Assembly: GCF_000010285.1 (NCBI RefSeq)
Contig: NC_010617.1
Location: forward strand, 1,550,001 to 1,614,000
Length of the DNA stretch: 64,000 nt
From: Kocuria rhizophila DC2201
GTDB lineage: Bacteria; Actinomycetota; Actinomycetes; Actinomycetales; Micrococcaceae
Direction of reading: 5' to 3'
The position numbers and the translations under genes are program-made. This document shows positions 1-8,125 of this stretch, in pieces. Position 1 is the stretch's first letter. Every line of letters starts with the position of its first letter. The notes under the pieces are model-generated. The model saw only the letters and a list, made by a program, of their open reading frames with translations. It searched no databases and had not been told where the DNA came from.

Positions 1-588
1 TCGCGCCAGGCCTCGGTGCTCTCCGCCGAGGGTGACGCGAAGGCCGCGATCCTGCGCGCGGACGGCGAGGCCCAGGCCATTGCCAAGGTCTTCGACTCGA
101 TCCACCGTGCCAGGCCCACCCAGAAGCTGCTCGCGTACCAGTACATCCAGACCCTGCCCAAGGTGGCCGAGGGCAGCGCCAACAAGGTGTGGATGATCCC
201 CGCCGAGCTCAGCACCGCGCTGCGCGGCGTGGGCTCCTACCTCAACCCGGGGTCCTCGGACTCTCCCGAGGACGATTCGTGGGAGGAGGCGGACGCCGCC
301 CCGGGCGCCCCGGTGGACGAGCCCATCGTGGAGCACGAGACCGTGAAGGTCACCGAGGAGGATCTGGAACCGGACCTGTCCCTCACCGACCCGCGCGAGT
401 TCGAGATGCCCGACTCCCCCTACTCGTCCCCCCTCGCCGAGCAGGCCGGGGACCCGCACCTCGGGGACCCCGCGGCGGGTCCCGTGGCCGGCGGCACCCC
501 CGGATCCGCGCCGGAGAACGGCTCCTCGGCACGCCACGTCGGCCCGGAGACCGGGCAGGACCCCCGCCCCGGGAATGAAACCCGCTGA
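1..588 (+). CDS. SPFH/band-7 (stomatin/prohibitin-like) protein, C-terminal part
   Basis: The frame is open from the left edge, so the gene is partial; 195 residues are visible. They begin in an Ala/Glu/Arg-rich helix (LSAEGDAKAAILRADGEAQA) typical of the coiled coil that ends SPFH domains, followed by the family's conserved Leu-Pro-Lys-Val and Trp-Met-Ile-Pro segment (about residues 50-75). From about residue 85 the tail is acidic, Pro- and Gly-rich and probably disordered. Family members form membrane-associated oligomers and act as scaffolds or protease regulators; the N-terminal membrane anchor would lie to the left of the window. Its stop codon sits inside the -35/-10 spacer of the rbpA promoter. 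The family call is good; the specific role is unknown. Confidence 0.8.
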   Translation, partial: SRQASVLSAEGDAKAAILRADGEAQAIAKVFDSIHRARPTQKLLAYQYIQTLPKVAEGSANKVWMIPAELSTALRGVGSYLNPGSSDSPEDDSWEEADAAPGAPVDEPIVEHETVKVTEEDLEPDLSLTDPREFEMPDSPYSSPLAEQAGDPHLGDPAAGPVAGGTPGSAPENGSSARHVGPETGQDPRPGNETR

Positions 589-597
589 GGTGCCGTT
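572..597 (+). promoter_or_regulatory. SigR/SigH-type (thiol-oxidative stress) promoter of rbpA
   Basis: GGAAT at 572-576 (preceded by G) is followed after exactly 18 nt by GTT at 595-597. This matches the actinobacterial SigR/SigH consensus GGGAAT-N18-GTT. The rbpA start codon is 85 nt downstream. rbpA is a known SigR-regulon gene in Streptomyces, so site and target agree. Confidence 0.75.
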
Positions 598-681
598 GTG
601 CCCTCTGAAGGAGTCGGCCCGGTGCCGGCCCGCGTGGCGAGCACCGGGGTCGAGTGAGAGTACGTCAGGAAGGATCGTTGC

Positions 682-1017
682 GTGAGTGATCGCAGCCTAC
701 GGGGCATGCGCCTGGGTTCCCAGTCCATGGAGACCGAAGCGGGTGTGGAACCGGCCCCGCGCCAGCGCGTGGAGTACCGCACCGCGGACGGCGAGTCCGT
801 GTCGGTGATGTTCGCCGCCGAGGCGGAGATCCCCCCGGTGTGGACCACCAAGACCGGCCAGGAGGCCATCCTGGTCAACGGCGAGAAGCCGGAAAACCCC
901 AACGAGAAGCATCAGCGCTCGCACTGGGACATGCTGCTCGAGCGCCGCAGCGTGGAGGAGCTCGAGGAGACCCTGCAGCAGCGGCTCGAGTTCTTCAAGG
1001 AGCAGCACGCTCTCTGA
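682..1017 (+). CDS. rbpA: RNA polymerase-binding protein RbpA
   Basis: This 111-residue protein binds RNA polymerase and the principal sigma factor, stabilising the holoenzyme and the open complex. Visible parts are a basic N-terminal tail (SDRSLRGMRLGSQS, residues 2-15), the RbpA core domain (about 27-70) and the sigma-interaction helix beginning HWDMLLERRS (81-90). The core has no cysteine, so a zinc-binding version of the core is excluded. The start is GTG, with AAGGA 7 nt upstream; the length equals the family norm. Expression is probably raised by disulphide stress through the promoter at 572-597. A hairpin terminator follows the stop. Confidence 0.95.
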   Translation: MSDRSLRGMRLGSQSMETEAGVEPAPRQRVEYRTADGESVSVMFAAEAEIPPVWTTKTGQEAILVNGEKPENPNEKHQRSHWDMLLERRSVEELEETLQQRLEFFKEQHAL

Positions 1018-1036
1018 GCCGCGCCCCGCGACGACG

Positions 1037-1069
1037 ACGGCCCCTGTCCTCCCAGAGGACGGGGGCCGT
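1037..1069. terminator. Bidirectional hairpin between rbpA and the mannosyltransferase gene
   Basis: Inverted repeat with a 15-bp stem (arms ACGGCCCCTGTCCTC and GAGGACGGGGGCCGT, one mismatch) and a tiny loop, placed between two convergent stop codons. There is no U-tract, as is common in high-GC actinobacteria. Confidence 0.7.
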
Positions 1070-1138
1070 TCCACGATCGCGGCACGGTGCGGTGCCGCTC
1101 GCGGCGCCGCCGGGGACGTCCGTCCCGGCTGACGGGAC

Positions 1139-1879
1139 TCAGCCGCGGAGCCGGAGCTTGCGGGCCAGCGTCTCGGCGCGCGCGCACAGCCCCCACTTCG
1201 CCACGCTGGTGGCGGCCTCCACGGTGACGTCGTTGCTCATCTTGGACACGCCCTCCTCGCGCTCGACGAACGTGATGGGCACCTCCACGATCTTAAGTCC
1301 GGCACGCTCGGCGCGCCACGCGAGGTCGATCTGGAAGCAGTAGCCGCGGGACTCCACGGTGTCCAGGCCCAGGGCCCGCAGGGTGGTGTCACGGTAGGCG
1401 CGGAACCCGCCCGTGATGTCGTGGATGGAGGTACCCAGCAGGATTCGGGAGTAGAGGTTGCCGCCGCGGGAGATGAGCTGGCGCTGCAGGGGCCAGTTCT
1501 CGGTGCGGCCCCCGGGCACGTAGCGGGAGCCGATGGCCATGTCCGCACCGCGCTCCACGGCGTCCAGGAGCAGGGGCAGCTGCTCGGGCTGGTGGGAGCA
1601 GTCCGCGTCCATCTCCACGAGCACGTCGTAGTCGCGCTCGAGTCCCCAGGCGAAGCCCGCGAGGTACGCGGGGCCGAGCCCCTCCTTGCGCGCGCGGTGC
1701 AGCACGTGGATGTTGCCGTCCGCTGCGGCGAGCGAGTCCGCGAGGTCCCCGGTGCCATCGGGGCTGTTGTCGTCCGCGATCAGCACGTGGGCCTCCGGGA
1801 CGGCCGCCCGCAGCCGCGTGATCACGGTGGGCAGCGACTCGCGTTCGTTGTAGGTGGGGATGATGGTGAGAACTCGCAC
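1139..1879 (-). CDS. ppm1: Polyprenol-phosphate mannosyltransferase (Ppm1/dolichol-phosphate mannose synthase family)
   Basis: A GT2-family glycosyltransferase expected to transfer mannose from GDP-mannose to polyprenyl phosphate, the lipid donor for lipoglycan and protein mannosylation. The GT-A fold motifs are present: IIPTYNE (residues 6-12), DDNSPDGT (36-43) and the metal-binding DAD (91-93). Only the catalytic domain is present, with no fused acyltransferase or membrane domain. I chose GTG at 1879 because AAAGGA lies 6 nt upstream and the protein then begins directly at the Rossmann-like strand; an in-frame ATG at 1894 and a longer frame to 1945 lack good ribosome-binding sites. About 246 residues. 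Convergent with rbpA. Confidence 0.88.
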   Translation of the reverse strand: MRVLTIIPTYNERESLPTVITRLRAAVPEAHVLIADDNSPDGTGDLADSLAAADGNIHVLHRARKEGLGPAYLAGFAWGLERDYDVLVEMDADCSHQPEQLPLLLDAVERGADMAIGSRYVPGGRTENWPLQRQLISRGGNLYSRILLGTSIHDITGGFRAYRDTTLRALGLDTVESRGYCFQIDLAWRAERAGLKIVEVPITFVEREEGVSKMSNDVTVEAATSVAKWGLCARAETLARKLRLRG

Positions 1880-2067
1880 CGGGCGTCCTTTCATGCCGCA
1901 CGTAGCCGGGCGTCCGAGCCCGAACAGACCACTGGGCAGGCCCATCCGCCTTCGGACCAGAGAGGACGCGGGGTCGTTCTCTGTTTTCTAAGGACGGATG
2001 GACCCACCCGGCAGTAAGAACTCAGTCTAACCTCAGGGGAGGTCAGGGCCAACACGGGGTGACCGGT

Positions 2068-3243
2068 TCAGGGCCGGGGGCTCTGCCCGCTCACGAGCTC
2101 GCCCGCCACCACCGTGGCCTCGCAGCGCGGCAGGCGGGAGTCGTCCAGCGCGGGCAGCACGGGCGTGCGGGCCCGGGGGTCCGTGCTCCACGAGGCCCCC
2201 GTGCCCTGGGCCTGCTGGACCACCACGGACTCGGCGTCCCACACGGCCAGCGTGGCCTCCGCGCCGGGCGCGAGCTGCCCCGCCAGCGGGGCGCTGTCCG
2301 GGTGGGCGCGCCACGCGCCCCGCGTCATGGCTAGGAACGCGGCGCGGGCGGACGTGCGCAGCCGCTCGTGGGGGGCCTCCAGCGCCGCCTTGACGGTGCG
2401 CCACGGATTGTCCTGCGCGCTGATGAGGGTCACCGGGACCCCCGCCCGGGAGAGGTCCCGCAACGGTGCGGCTCCGGCGTGGCACGAGAGCGTGAGCCCC
2501 AGGGTGGCCAGGCGTTCGCACTGCTCTTCGCGGAGCGCACCGACACCCACGAGGCGGTGTCCGCGCGCGCGGAACGCCCGCTCCCCCACCCGTTCGGCGG
2601 CCTCGGCCACGGCGTCCAGCACGGTGTCGACGACGCCGCTCGCGTCCTCCGCAGGGCCCGTCACCTCGCCGGTCAGCTGCTGCGAGGCGGCCGCGCCCTG
2701 TCCGCCGGACGCGTCGGAACCCAGCACGAGCACCGCCTGGATCCCGGCCCGTGTGCAGGCCTGCAGGTGTTCCCGCACCGCCGCGGCCAGCTCGGCGCCG
2801 TGGTGCCCACCGGGCAGCTCGAGGCCGAGAGCCGGGGAGGGCAGCGCGGACGGGTCGATGTCCGCGTCCCCGGTGGCGGCTCGGACGAGCACCGGCAGGG
2901 CGCGTGCGCCGTCCGCGCGGACTCGTGCGGCGGCGTCGGCCAGGGCCTCGAGGTCCGCCCCGAGCAGCTCCACCGCGCCGTAGCCCTGGGCCGTGCCGGG
3001 CAGGGAGGCCGCGGGCGCCCCGGGGTCGGGCACACGGCAGTGCGCCACGAACGCCGGGGTCACCACGGCGGCGCGCAGGTCCCCGACCTCGGCGCCGGGC
3101 CCCGCCATGGCCCGGGCGGCGTCGTCGGAACCCACCCACGCCACGGTGGGGCCCTCCGTGAGGATGGCCGTGGCGAACGGGTCCGCCGGTGAGTACACGG
3201 ATCCGTTGGTCCAGACCCGGGTGCTCGGCTGTGCTGCGCTCAT
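2068..3243 (-). CDS. Amidohydrolase-family protein with degenerate metal site
   Basis: 391 residues, starting at ATG 3243 with GGAGGGA about 5 nt upstream. The small N-terminal beta-sandwich (VWTNGSVYSP...) and its return at the C-terminus (GAEATLAVWDAESVVV) are typical of composite-domain amidohydrolases. The usual first metal ligands, a His-x-His after TPAFVD, are missing: the sequence reads TPAFVAHCRVPD. The usual Asp-Ser-Pro segment near the end of the barrel reads SAQDNPWRT. It may therefore be inactive or use different chemistry. It lies 49 nt downstream of helY on the same strand and may be co-transcribed. The substrate is unknown. Confidence 0.75.
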   Translation of the reverse strand: MSAAQPSTRVWTNGSVYSPADPFATAILTEGPTVAWVGSDDAARAMAGPGAEVGDLRAAVVTPAFVAHCRVPDPGAPAASLPGTAQGYGAVELLGADLEALADAAARVRADGARALPVLVRAATGDADIDPSALPSPALGLELPGGHHGAELAAAVREHLQACTRAGIQAVLVLGSDASGGQGAAASQQLTGEVTGPAEDASGVVDTVLDAVAEAAERVGERAFRARGHRLVGVGALREEQCERLATLGLTLSCHAGAAPLRDLSRAGVPVTLISAQDNPWRTVKAALEAPHERLRTSARAAFLAMTRGAWRAHPDSAPLAGQLAPGAEATLAVWDAESVVVQQAQGTGASWSTDPRARTPVLPALDDSRLPRCEATVVAGELVSGQSPRP

Positions 3244-3292
3244 GTGCTTCCCTCCCGTCCGGCGCGGGGTGCTGACCCCCGCCGGACGCTGA

Positions 3293-6118
3293 CTACTGTT
3301 CGAAGACGCTGTACTCGACCACGCCGCGGCGCACGGCCTCGATGGCCTCGTGGGCCGTGTCCCGCAGGGCGGGGTCCAGCCCGTGCACGCCGCGCAGCTG
3401 GTCCAGGACGTCAATGGTCTGCTTGGCCCAGCGCACGAAGTCCCCGGCCGCGAGGTCCGTGCCCGTGAGCGTGCGGGTCAGCGTGGCCCCCCGCGCCCAG
3501 CGGTGCATGGCCTCCACGAGGCCGAGCTCGGGCACGGCCGTGAGGGGCAGCCGGTGCTCGGCCTCGCGGGCCGAGAGCACGGACCAGTTCTCCAGCAGGG
3601 TCTGCACCGCGGCGTCCATGGCGGCGGTGGGCAGCCGGGGCCGGGTGCCCTGGTCCTCGCGCCGCGGCTGGTACACCAGGGCGGTCATCACCCCGGCGAG
3701 CCCGGGGGCGTCGAGCCCGTCGAGGAAGCCGTCGCGCAGGGAGAGGGCCAGCAGCAGGTCCCGCTCACCGTAGAGTCGGCGCAGCTGCTCCCCCGCAGCG
3801 GTGGGCCGCAGCTGCCCGCTCTCGTCCTGCTCGAGGTAGGCGAAGTGCGCGAGCACCGCGCACACGCGGTCGAAGGTGGCGGCGATGCTGCCCGTGCGGC
3901 CCGCGATCTGCTTGCGCAGGCCCTGCGTGTCCTTCTCCAGCTTCCACGCGCGCTCGGCCCAGCGGGCGTGCTGCTCGCGGTCGGAGCAGCCGTGGCACGG
4001 GTGGGTCCGCAGCCGCCGCCTCAGGTCCTCGATCCGGTGGTCCCGCGCGGACGTGCCACGGTCGAAGCGGATGCCCCGCCCGCCGGAGTCGGTGCGCGCC
4101 GGGCGGTGCTCGCGCAGCGCGGCCCGCACGGTGGCGGCGAGGTCCTGGCGCTCCTTCGGGGCCTTGCCCGAGAAGTTCTTGGGGATCCGGATCCTGGACT
4201 CCGGCGCGAGGGAGCCGTCGAGGTCGTTGACGCCCACCCGTCGCAGCTTGCCGTCCACGGTGAGGATGTGCGGGCGGGGGTCGAAGGGGTGGGCATCGGC
4301 CCTGAGCACCACCGCCCAACCGGCGTTGCGCCCCTGCGGGATCTCGATCACGTCCCCGGGCAGCAGGTCCTGCAGGGCCACGGCGGCGTCGTTGCGCTGG
4401 CGCGCCGTGCGCGACCTGCTGGCGGACTTCTCCTCCGCCCCGAGCTCACGGCGCAGCCGGGCGTACTCCTCGAAGTTCCCCAGGTGGCAGGACATGGCCT
4501 CCCGGTAGGCCTGCAGGGTCTTCTCCTGGGAGCGCACCCGTTTGGCGATCCCCACCACCGAGCGGTCCGCCTGGAACTGCGCGAAGGAGGTCTCCAGGAT
4601 GGAGCGCGAGCGCTTGGCGCCGTAGCGGGCGATCAGGTTGGTGGACATGTTGTACGTGGGACGGAAGCTGGAGTTCAGCGGGTACGTGCGGGTGGACGCG
4701 AGCCCCGCCACCGTCTGGGGGTTCATCCCGTCCCGCCACAGCACCACGGCGTGGCCCTCGACGTCGATCCCGCGCCGCCCCGCGCGGCCCGTGAGCTGGG
4801 TGTACTCCCCCGGGGTGATGTCCACCCGGGCCTCGCCGTTGAACTTGTCCAGCCGTTCGAGCACCACGGAGCGGGCGGGCATGTTGATGCCCAGCGCGAG
4901 GGTCTCGGTGGCGAAGACCGCCTTGATGAGCCCCTCGGAGAACAGCTGTTCCACGACCTCCTTGAACACCGGGAGCATGCCCGCGTGGTGGGCGGAGACA
5001 CCGCGGATCAGCCCGTGGTACCAGTCCTCGTAGTTCAGGGCCGCGAGGTCCGCCGTGGACATGTGCGCGGTGGCCTCCGCGGCGAACGCCTTGATGGTGC
5101 GCTGCTCCTGCGGTGTGGTGAGCCACAGGTCTGCGGCCACGCACTGCGCCACCGCGGCGTCGCACCCCGCGCGGGAGAAGATGAAAGTGATCGCGGGCAG
5201 CATGGCCTCCGCGTCCAGCCGGCGCAGCAGGTGCGGGCGGGAGATGCGGTCCTGGCGTGCGGTGCGCGGCTCCTGCTGGCGCCCGCCGCGGCGTCGTCCG
5301 CGGTGCCCGGGGCCGCGGCCACCGGCGCGACCGCCGCGGGGGTGCTGGGTGCGGAAGAGCCGCAGCAGCTCCGGGTTCACCGCGGGCTCCTCCCGGTGCC
5401 TGTCCGAGTGGCGCTGAGCGGCCTCCTCCACCGTGGTGTCGTCCACGAACAGGTCCATCAGCTGCGGCCCCACCTGCACGTGCTGCCACAGCGGGACCGG
5501 GCGGTGCTCGGAGACCACCACGTCCGTGCTGCCGCGGACGTCGTCCAGCCACGCACCGAACTCCTCCGCGTTGGACACCGTGGCGGACAGGGACACCAGC
5601 TGCACGTGCTCGGGCAGGTGGATGATCACCTCTTCCCACACCGCGCCGCGGAAGCGGTCCGCGAGGTAGTGCACCTCGTCCATGACCACGAACCCCAGGT
5701 TGTCGAGGGTGGCCGAGCCGCCGTAGAGCATGTTGCGCAGCACCTCGGTGGTCATGACCACCACGTCCGCCTCGGAGTTCACGGAGGTGTCCCCCGTGAG
5801 CAGGCCCACGCGGTCGGAGCCCCAGCGCCGGGAGAACTCGTGGAACTTCTGGTTGCTCAGCGCCTTGATGGGGGTGGTGTAGAACGCCTTCCTCCCCTGC
5901 TGCAGAGCCAGGTGGATGGCGAACTCCCCCACCACGGTCTTGCCCGCCCCCGTGGGGGCCGCCACGAGCACTCCCCGGCCCTCCTCCAGGGCGCGGCAGC
6001 CCTGGGTCTGGAAGGGGTCCAGCTCGAAGTCCAGGGTGTGCTCGAAGGCCGCGAGTTCGGTGGAGGCGTGGGCCGCGCGAGCCTTGGCGGCCGTGTACCG
6101 TTCGGCGGGGGAAGACAT
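3293..6118 (-). CDS. helY: Ski2-like DEAD/DEAH-box RNA helicase HelY
   Basis: A 941-residue superfamily-2 helicase. Motif I is APTGAGKT (54-61), motif II DEVH (147-150) and motif III SAT (178-180); the second RecA domain holds the QLTGRAGRRG motif VI. An rRNA-processing/arch-type region and C-terminal helical domain follow, as in the Ski2/Mtr4 group. An Arg/Gly-rich low-complexity insertion lies at about residues 258-290. Family members are cytoplasmic RNA helicases linked to RNA turnover; the actinobacterial ones are poorly characterised. The ATG at 6118 has no Shine-Dalgarno site but is preceded by TAGGCT-N6, suggesting a leaderless mRNA. The gene follows tatC at the end of the tat/pup region. 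Confidence 0.92.
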   Translation of the reverse strand: MSSPAERYTAAKARAAHASTELAAFEHTLDFELDPFQTQGCRALEEGRGVLVAAPTGAGKTVVGEFAIHLALQQGRKAFYTTPIKALSNQKFHEFSRRWGSDRVGLLTGDTSVNSEADVVVMTTEVLRNMLYGGSATLDNLGFVVMDEVHYLADRFRGAVWEEVIIHLPEHVQLVSLSATVSNAEEFGAWLDDVRGSTDVVVSEHRPVPLWQHVQVGPQLMDLFVDDTTVEEAAQRHSDRHREEPAVNPELLRLFRTQHPRGGRAGGRGPGHRGRRRGGRQQEPRTARQDRISRPHLLRRLDAEAMLPAITFIFSRAGCDAAVAQCVAADLWLTTPQEQRTIKAFAAEATAHMSTADLAALNYEDWYHGLIRGVSAHHAGMLPVFKEVVEQLFSEGLIKAVFATETLALGINMPARSVVLERLDKFNGEARVDITPGEYTQLTGRAGRRGIDVEGHAVVLWRDGMNPQTVAGLASTRTYPLNSSFRPTYNMSTNLIARYGAKRSRSILETSFAQFQADRSVVGIAKRVRSQEKTLQAYREAMSCHLGNFEEYARLRRELGAEEKSASRSRTARQRNDAAVALQDLLPGDVIEIPQGRNAGWAVVLRADAHPFDPRPHILTVDGKLRRVGVNDLDGSLAPESRIRIPKNFSGKAPKERQDLAATVRAALREHRPARTDSGGRGIRFDRGTSARDHRIEDLRRRLRTHPCHGCSDREQHARWAERAWKLEKDTQGLRKQIAGRTGSIAATFDRVCAVLAHFAYLEQDESGQLRPTAAGEQLRRLYGERDLLLALSLRDGFLDGLDAPGLAGVMTALVYQPRREDQGTRPRLPTAAMDAAVQTLLENWSVLSAREAEHRLPLTAVPELGLVEAMHRWARGATLTRTLTGTDLAAGDFVRWAKQTIDVLDQLRGVHGLDPALRDTAHEAIEAVRRGVVEYSVFEQ

Positions 6119-6124
6119 GCGCCC

Positions 6125-6130
6125 AGCCTA
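6125..6130 (-). promoter_or_regulatory. -10 box of a leaderless promoter for helY
   Basis: TAGGCT on the minus strand, 6 nt before the helY ATG. The transcription start would fall on or next to the start codon. No clear -35 element is visible. Confidence 0.5.
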
Positions 6131-6279
6131 CGCGGTGGCCCCGACACCGCTCACGCGGCCGGGAGCCGCGGGCAGCGCTCGTGACCGCGGCGGGGCACGA
6201 CGCCGCACGGGCGGGACCGCGGGCCCGGACCGTTCCGCGCCACCAACGGCAGTGCCGGGGTTCGCGGTCCGGCGGCGGC

Positions 6280-7191
6280 TCAGCTCTCCGCGGCCGTGCT
6301 GCCGAGGGAGCGCAGCTCATCCGCGGAGGTCCCCCGGTCCGCGCTCGCGCCGGTGGCGGCCTGCTGCTTCTGCCGCTTCCTGGCCCGGCGCCGGTCCAGG
6401 TAGAGGCACAGCCCGACGGCCACGAAGAACAACACGAGCAGCGGGATGGCCAGGTAGAGCATGGTCACCGGATCGGGCCCGGGGGCGGCCATCGCGGCCA
6501 CCACGAGCACGACCACCACCACCACGCGCCAGGACTTCAGCACGGCGCGCCCAGAGAGCAGGCCCATCATGTTGAGCCCCACGAGAAGCACGGGCACCAC
6601 GCACGAGATGCCGAACGTGAGGATGAGCTGGAGGAAGAAGCGCAGGTAGATCCCGGCCTCCACGAAGTTGGCTCCGCCCTCCGGGGTGAAGGCCGTGAGC
6701 GCGTAGACCGCGGCGGGCAGGGCGGCCACGGCCATGGCGCATCCCCCCAGGAACAGCGGGATGGAGGCGGCCAGGAAGCCCATGGCGTAGCGGCGCTCGT
6801 TCTTGTGCAGCGCCGGGGTGATGAAGGCCCACAGCTGGTAGAGCCACACGGGCGAGGCGAAGATGAGCCCGAGAACCACAGCCACCTCCACCATGGTGTT
6901 GAAGGAGCCGCCCACGGAGGAGTAGTTGATGGTGGCCGTGCGCCCAGAGTCCGCGAGGCGCTGCAGCGGCTCGGTGATGTACTGCATGAACGGCTCGTAG
7001 ACCATGAAGCCCAGCACCGCACCGAGCACGGTCGCCACGGCGGACTTGATCAGCCGGTTGCGGAACTCTCGCAGGTGCTCCTTGAGCGCCATCTGCGCCT
7101 GGGGGTTGGCGCGGCGCGACGTGACCTTGCGCCGGGCCCGGCGCGCCTCACGGGCGGAGCGGGTGGGCGCCTCGGGGTCCGTGCTGGACAT
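6280..7191 (-). CDS. tatC: Sec-independent protein translocase TatC
   Basis: The polytopic receptor subunit of the twin-arginine translocase, which recognises RR signal peptides. The family signature near the first membrane segment is MALKEHLREFRNRL (about 34-47), followed by six predicted transmembrane segments. The 303-residue length includes a basic N-terminal extension of about 30 residues and a Lys/Arg-rich cytoplasmic tail. tatA is immediately upstream on the same strand. A Tat-dependent Rieske lipoprotein is encoded elsewhere in the window. The family call is secure. Confidence 0.95.
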   Translation of the reverse strand: MSSTDPEAPTRSAREARRARRKVTSRRANPQAQMALKEHLREFRNRLIKSAVATVLGAVLGFMVYEPFMQYITEPLQRLADSGRTATINYSSVGGSFNTMVEVAVVLGLIFASPVWLYQLWAFITPALHKNERRYAMGFLAASIPLFLGGCAMAVAALPAAVYALTAFTPEGGANFVEAGIYLRFFLQLILTFGISCVVPVLLVGLNMMGLLSGRAVLKSWRVVVVVVLVVAAMAAPGPDPVTMLYLAIPLLVLFFVAVGLCLYLDRRRARKRQKQQAATGASADRGTSADELRSLGSTAAES

Positions 7192-7251
7192 GACTGCCTG
7201 CCTTCTCTGGACGGGTGCTCACCCGCGGACTGCCTGCGTGGCCGGTGACGG

Positions 7252-7283
7252 CCCGGGGCCGAGCCGTGCGGCTCGGCCCCGGG
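7252..7283 (-). terminator. Hairpin between tatA and tatC
   Basis: Perfect 14-bp inverted repeat (CCCGGGGCCGAGCC and its complement) around a 4-nt loop, without a U-tract. It lies inside the apparent tatA-tatC operon and may reduce tatC expression or stabilise the tatA mRNA end rather than stop transcription completely. Confidence 0.55.
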
Positions 7284-7307
7284 TCACGCGGGTGCTGAAC
7301 GAGGGAC

Positions 7308-7736
7308 TCAGGCGGTGGGCCGCTGGTCCGGCTGCACCGGGGTGGTGTCCTGGACCACCGGCTGGCCCGGCTGCTGCACCGGGGCCGCGGGCTGCGCGGG
7401 GGCCTGGGGCTGGGCGGGCTGCTGCGCGGCCGGCTGGCCGGTGGGCTGCACCGTCTGCGGAGCCTGCTGGGCGGGCTGCTGGACCGTGGTCTGCTGAGCG
7501 GCGGGCTGCGCGGGGGCCTGACCGGCGACCGGCTGGCCGTCCGCAACGGGCTGGCCGTTGACGGTCACGTTGGGCTCGTCGTCCTTCTTCATCTCCTTGA
7601 CCTCGGACTTGAAGATGCGCATGGACTGGCCCAGGCTGCGCGCCATCCCGGGGAGCTTGGGCGCCCCGAAGAGCAGCAGGACGACCACGAGGATCAGGAT
7701 GAGGGTCAGGGGGCTGTCAGCCAGACGACCGAACAT
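7308..7736 (-). CDS. tatA: Sec-independent protein translocase TatA
   Basis: The pore-forming Tat subunit. The N-terminus has one membrane helix (about residues 8-24) followed by the hinge [14 protein letters not shown] and a short amphipathic helix. From about residue 55 to 142 the protein is an unusually long Gln/Pro/Ala-rich tail (repeated QPAQ-type units), probably disordered and cytoplasmic. The start overlaps the 3' end of the upstream membrane-protein gene by 20 nt, implying translational coupling. No tatB is present in the window. Confidence 0.93.
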   Translation of the reverse strand: MFGRLADSPLTLILILVVVLLLFGAPKLPGMARSLGQSMRIFKSEVKEMKKDDEPNVTVNGQPVADGQPVAGQAPAQPAAQQTTVQQPAQQAPQTVQPTGQPAAQQPAQPQAPAQPAAPVQQPGQPVVQDTTPVQPDQRPTA

Positions 7737-8100
7737 GGCGGAGTCCTTTCTGTTCGGCTCGCAGGACGTCCCGGTAGCGCTGCGGCAGTCCCTGGGCGTC
7801 CTTGCGCTGCATCCGGCGGATGAGGCGAGCCGTCTGTCGTTGGTCCCGGCCGCTGCGGTAGGCGGCTCGGGTGTCGTTCACCGGGGTGAACATGGCGGGT
7901 GGTGCGGGGGTGCGCAGCGGCGCCGGGTGGCCCTCCACGGCGGCGTTCCACCGCTGTGAGAAGCCGTCCGCGGTGGTCTCGAGCTCGTCCAGTGCGGGCA
8001 GGACCTGCCGTGTCAGCAGCCGGTAGAGCATTCCGCCGACGAATGCGGCGGAGGCCAGGACCAGCACGGTCCACAGCACGACCCACATCCACCAGAGCAT
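7717..8100 (-). CDS. Small membrane protein of unknown function, upstream of tatA
   Basis: 127 residues with one N-terminal transmembrane helix (about 3-28), then a charged cytoplasmic region with several basic residues and little secondary-structure signal. I do not recognise the family. It overlaps tatA by 20 nt and appears to be the first gene of a tatA-tatC transcript, so a link to secretion or envelope is possible but is inference. The ATG lacks a Shine-Dalgarno site; TATACT ends 7 nt before it, a consensus -10 box, suggesting leaderless expression. Confidence 0.75.
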   Translation of the reverse strand: MLWWMWVVLWTVLVLASAAFVGGMLYRLLTRQVLPALDELETTADGFSQRWNAAVEGHPAPLRTPAPPAMFTPVNDTRAAYRSGRDQRQTARLIRRMQRKDAQGLPQRYRDVLRAEQKGLRHVRSSG

Positions 8101-8107
8101 GGCCCCC

Positions 8108-8113
8108 AGTATA
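8108..8113 (-). promoter_or_regulatory. -10 box of a leaderless promoter upstream of the tat genes
   Basis: TATACT on the minus strand, 7 nt before the ATG at 8100. It is a close match to the housekeeping -10 consensus; no -35 is evident. Confidence 0.6.
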
Positions 8114-8125
8114 GGCGCCCCGGCC

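Noticed and set aside
3350-6184. A 944-codon open frame on the plus strand opposite helY, and many other long antisense frames
   Set aside because: High G+C at third codon positions suppresses stop codons in shadow frames. The translation is His/Gly/Glu-rich with no domain, while helY in the other frame has all helicase motifs.
7308-7540. Repetitive GGGCTGC-type DNA as a mobile repeat
   Set aside because: It is explained by the Gln/Pro/Ala-rich tail of TatA in frame.
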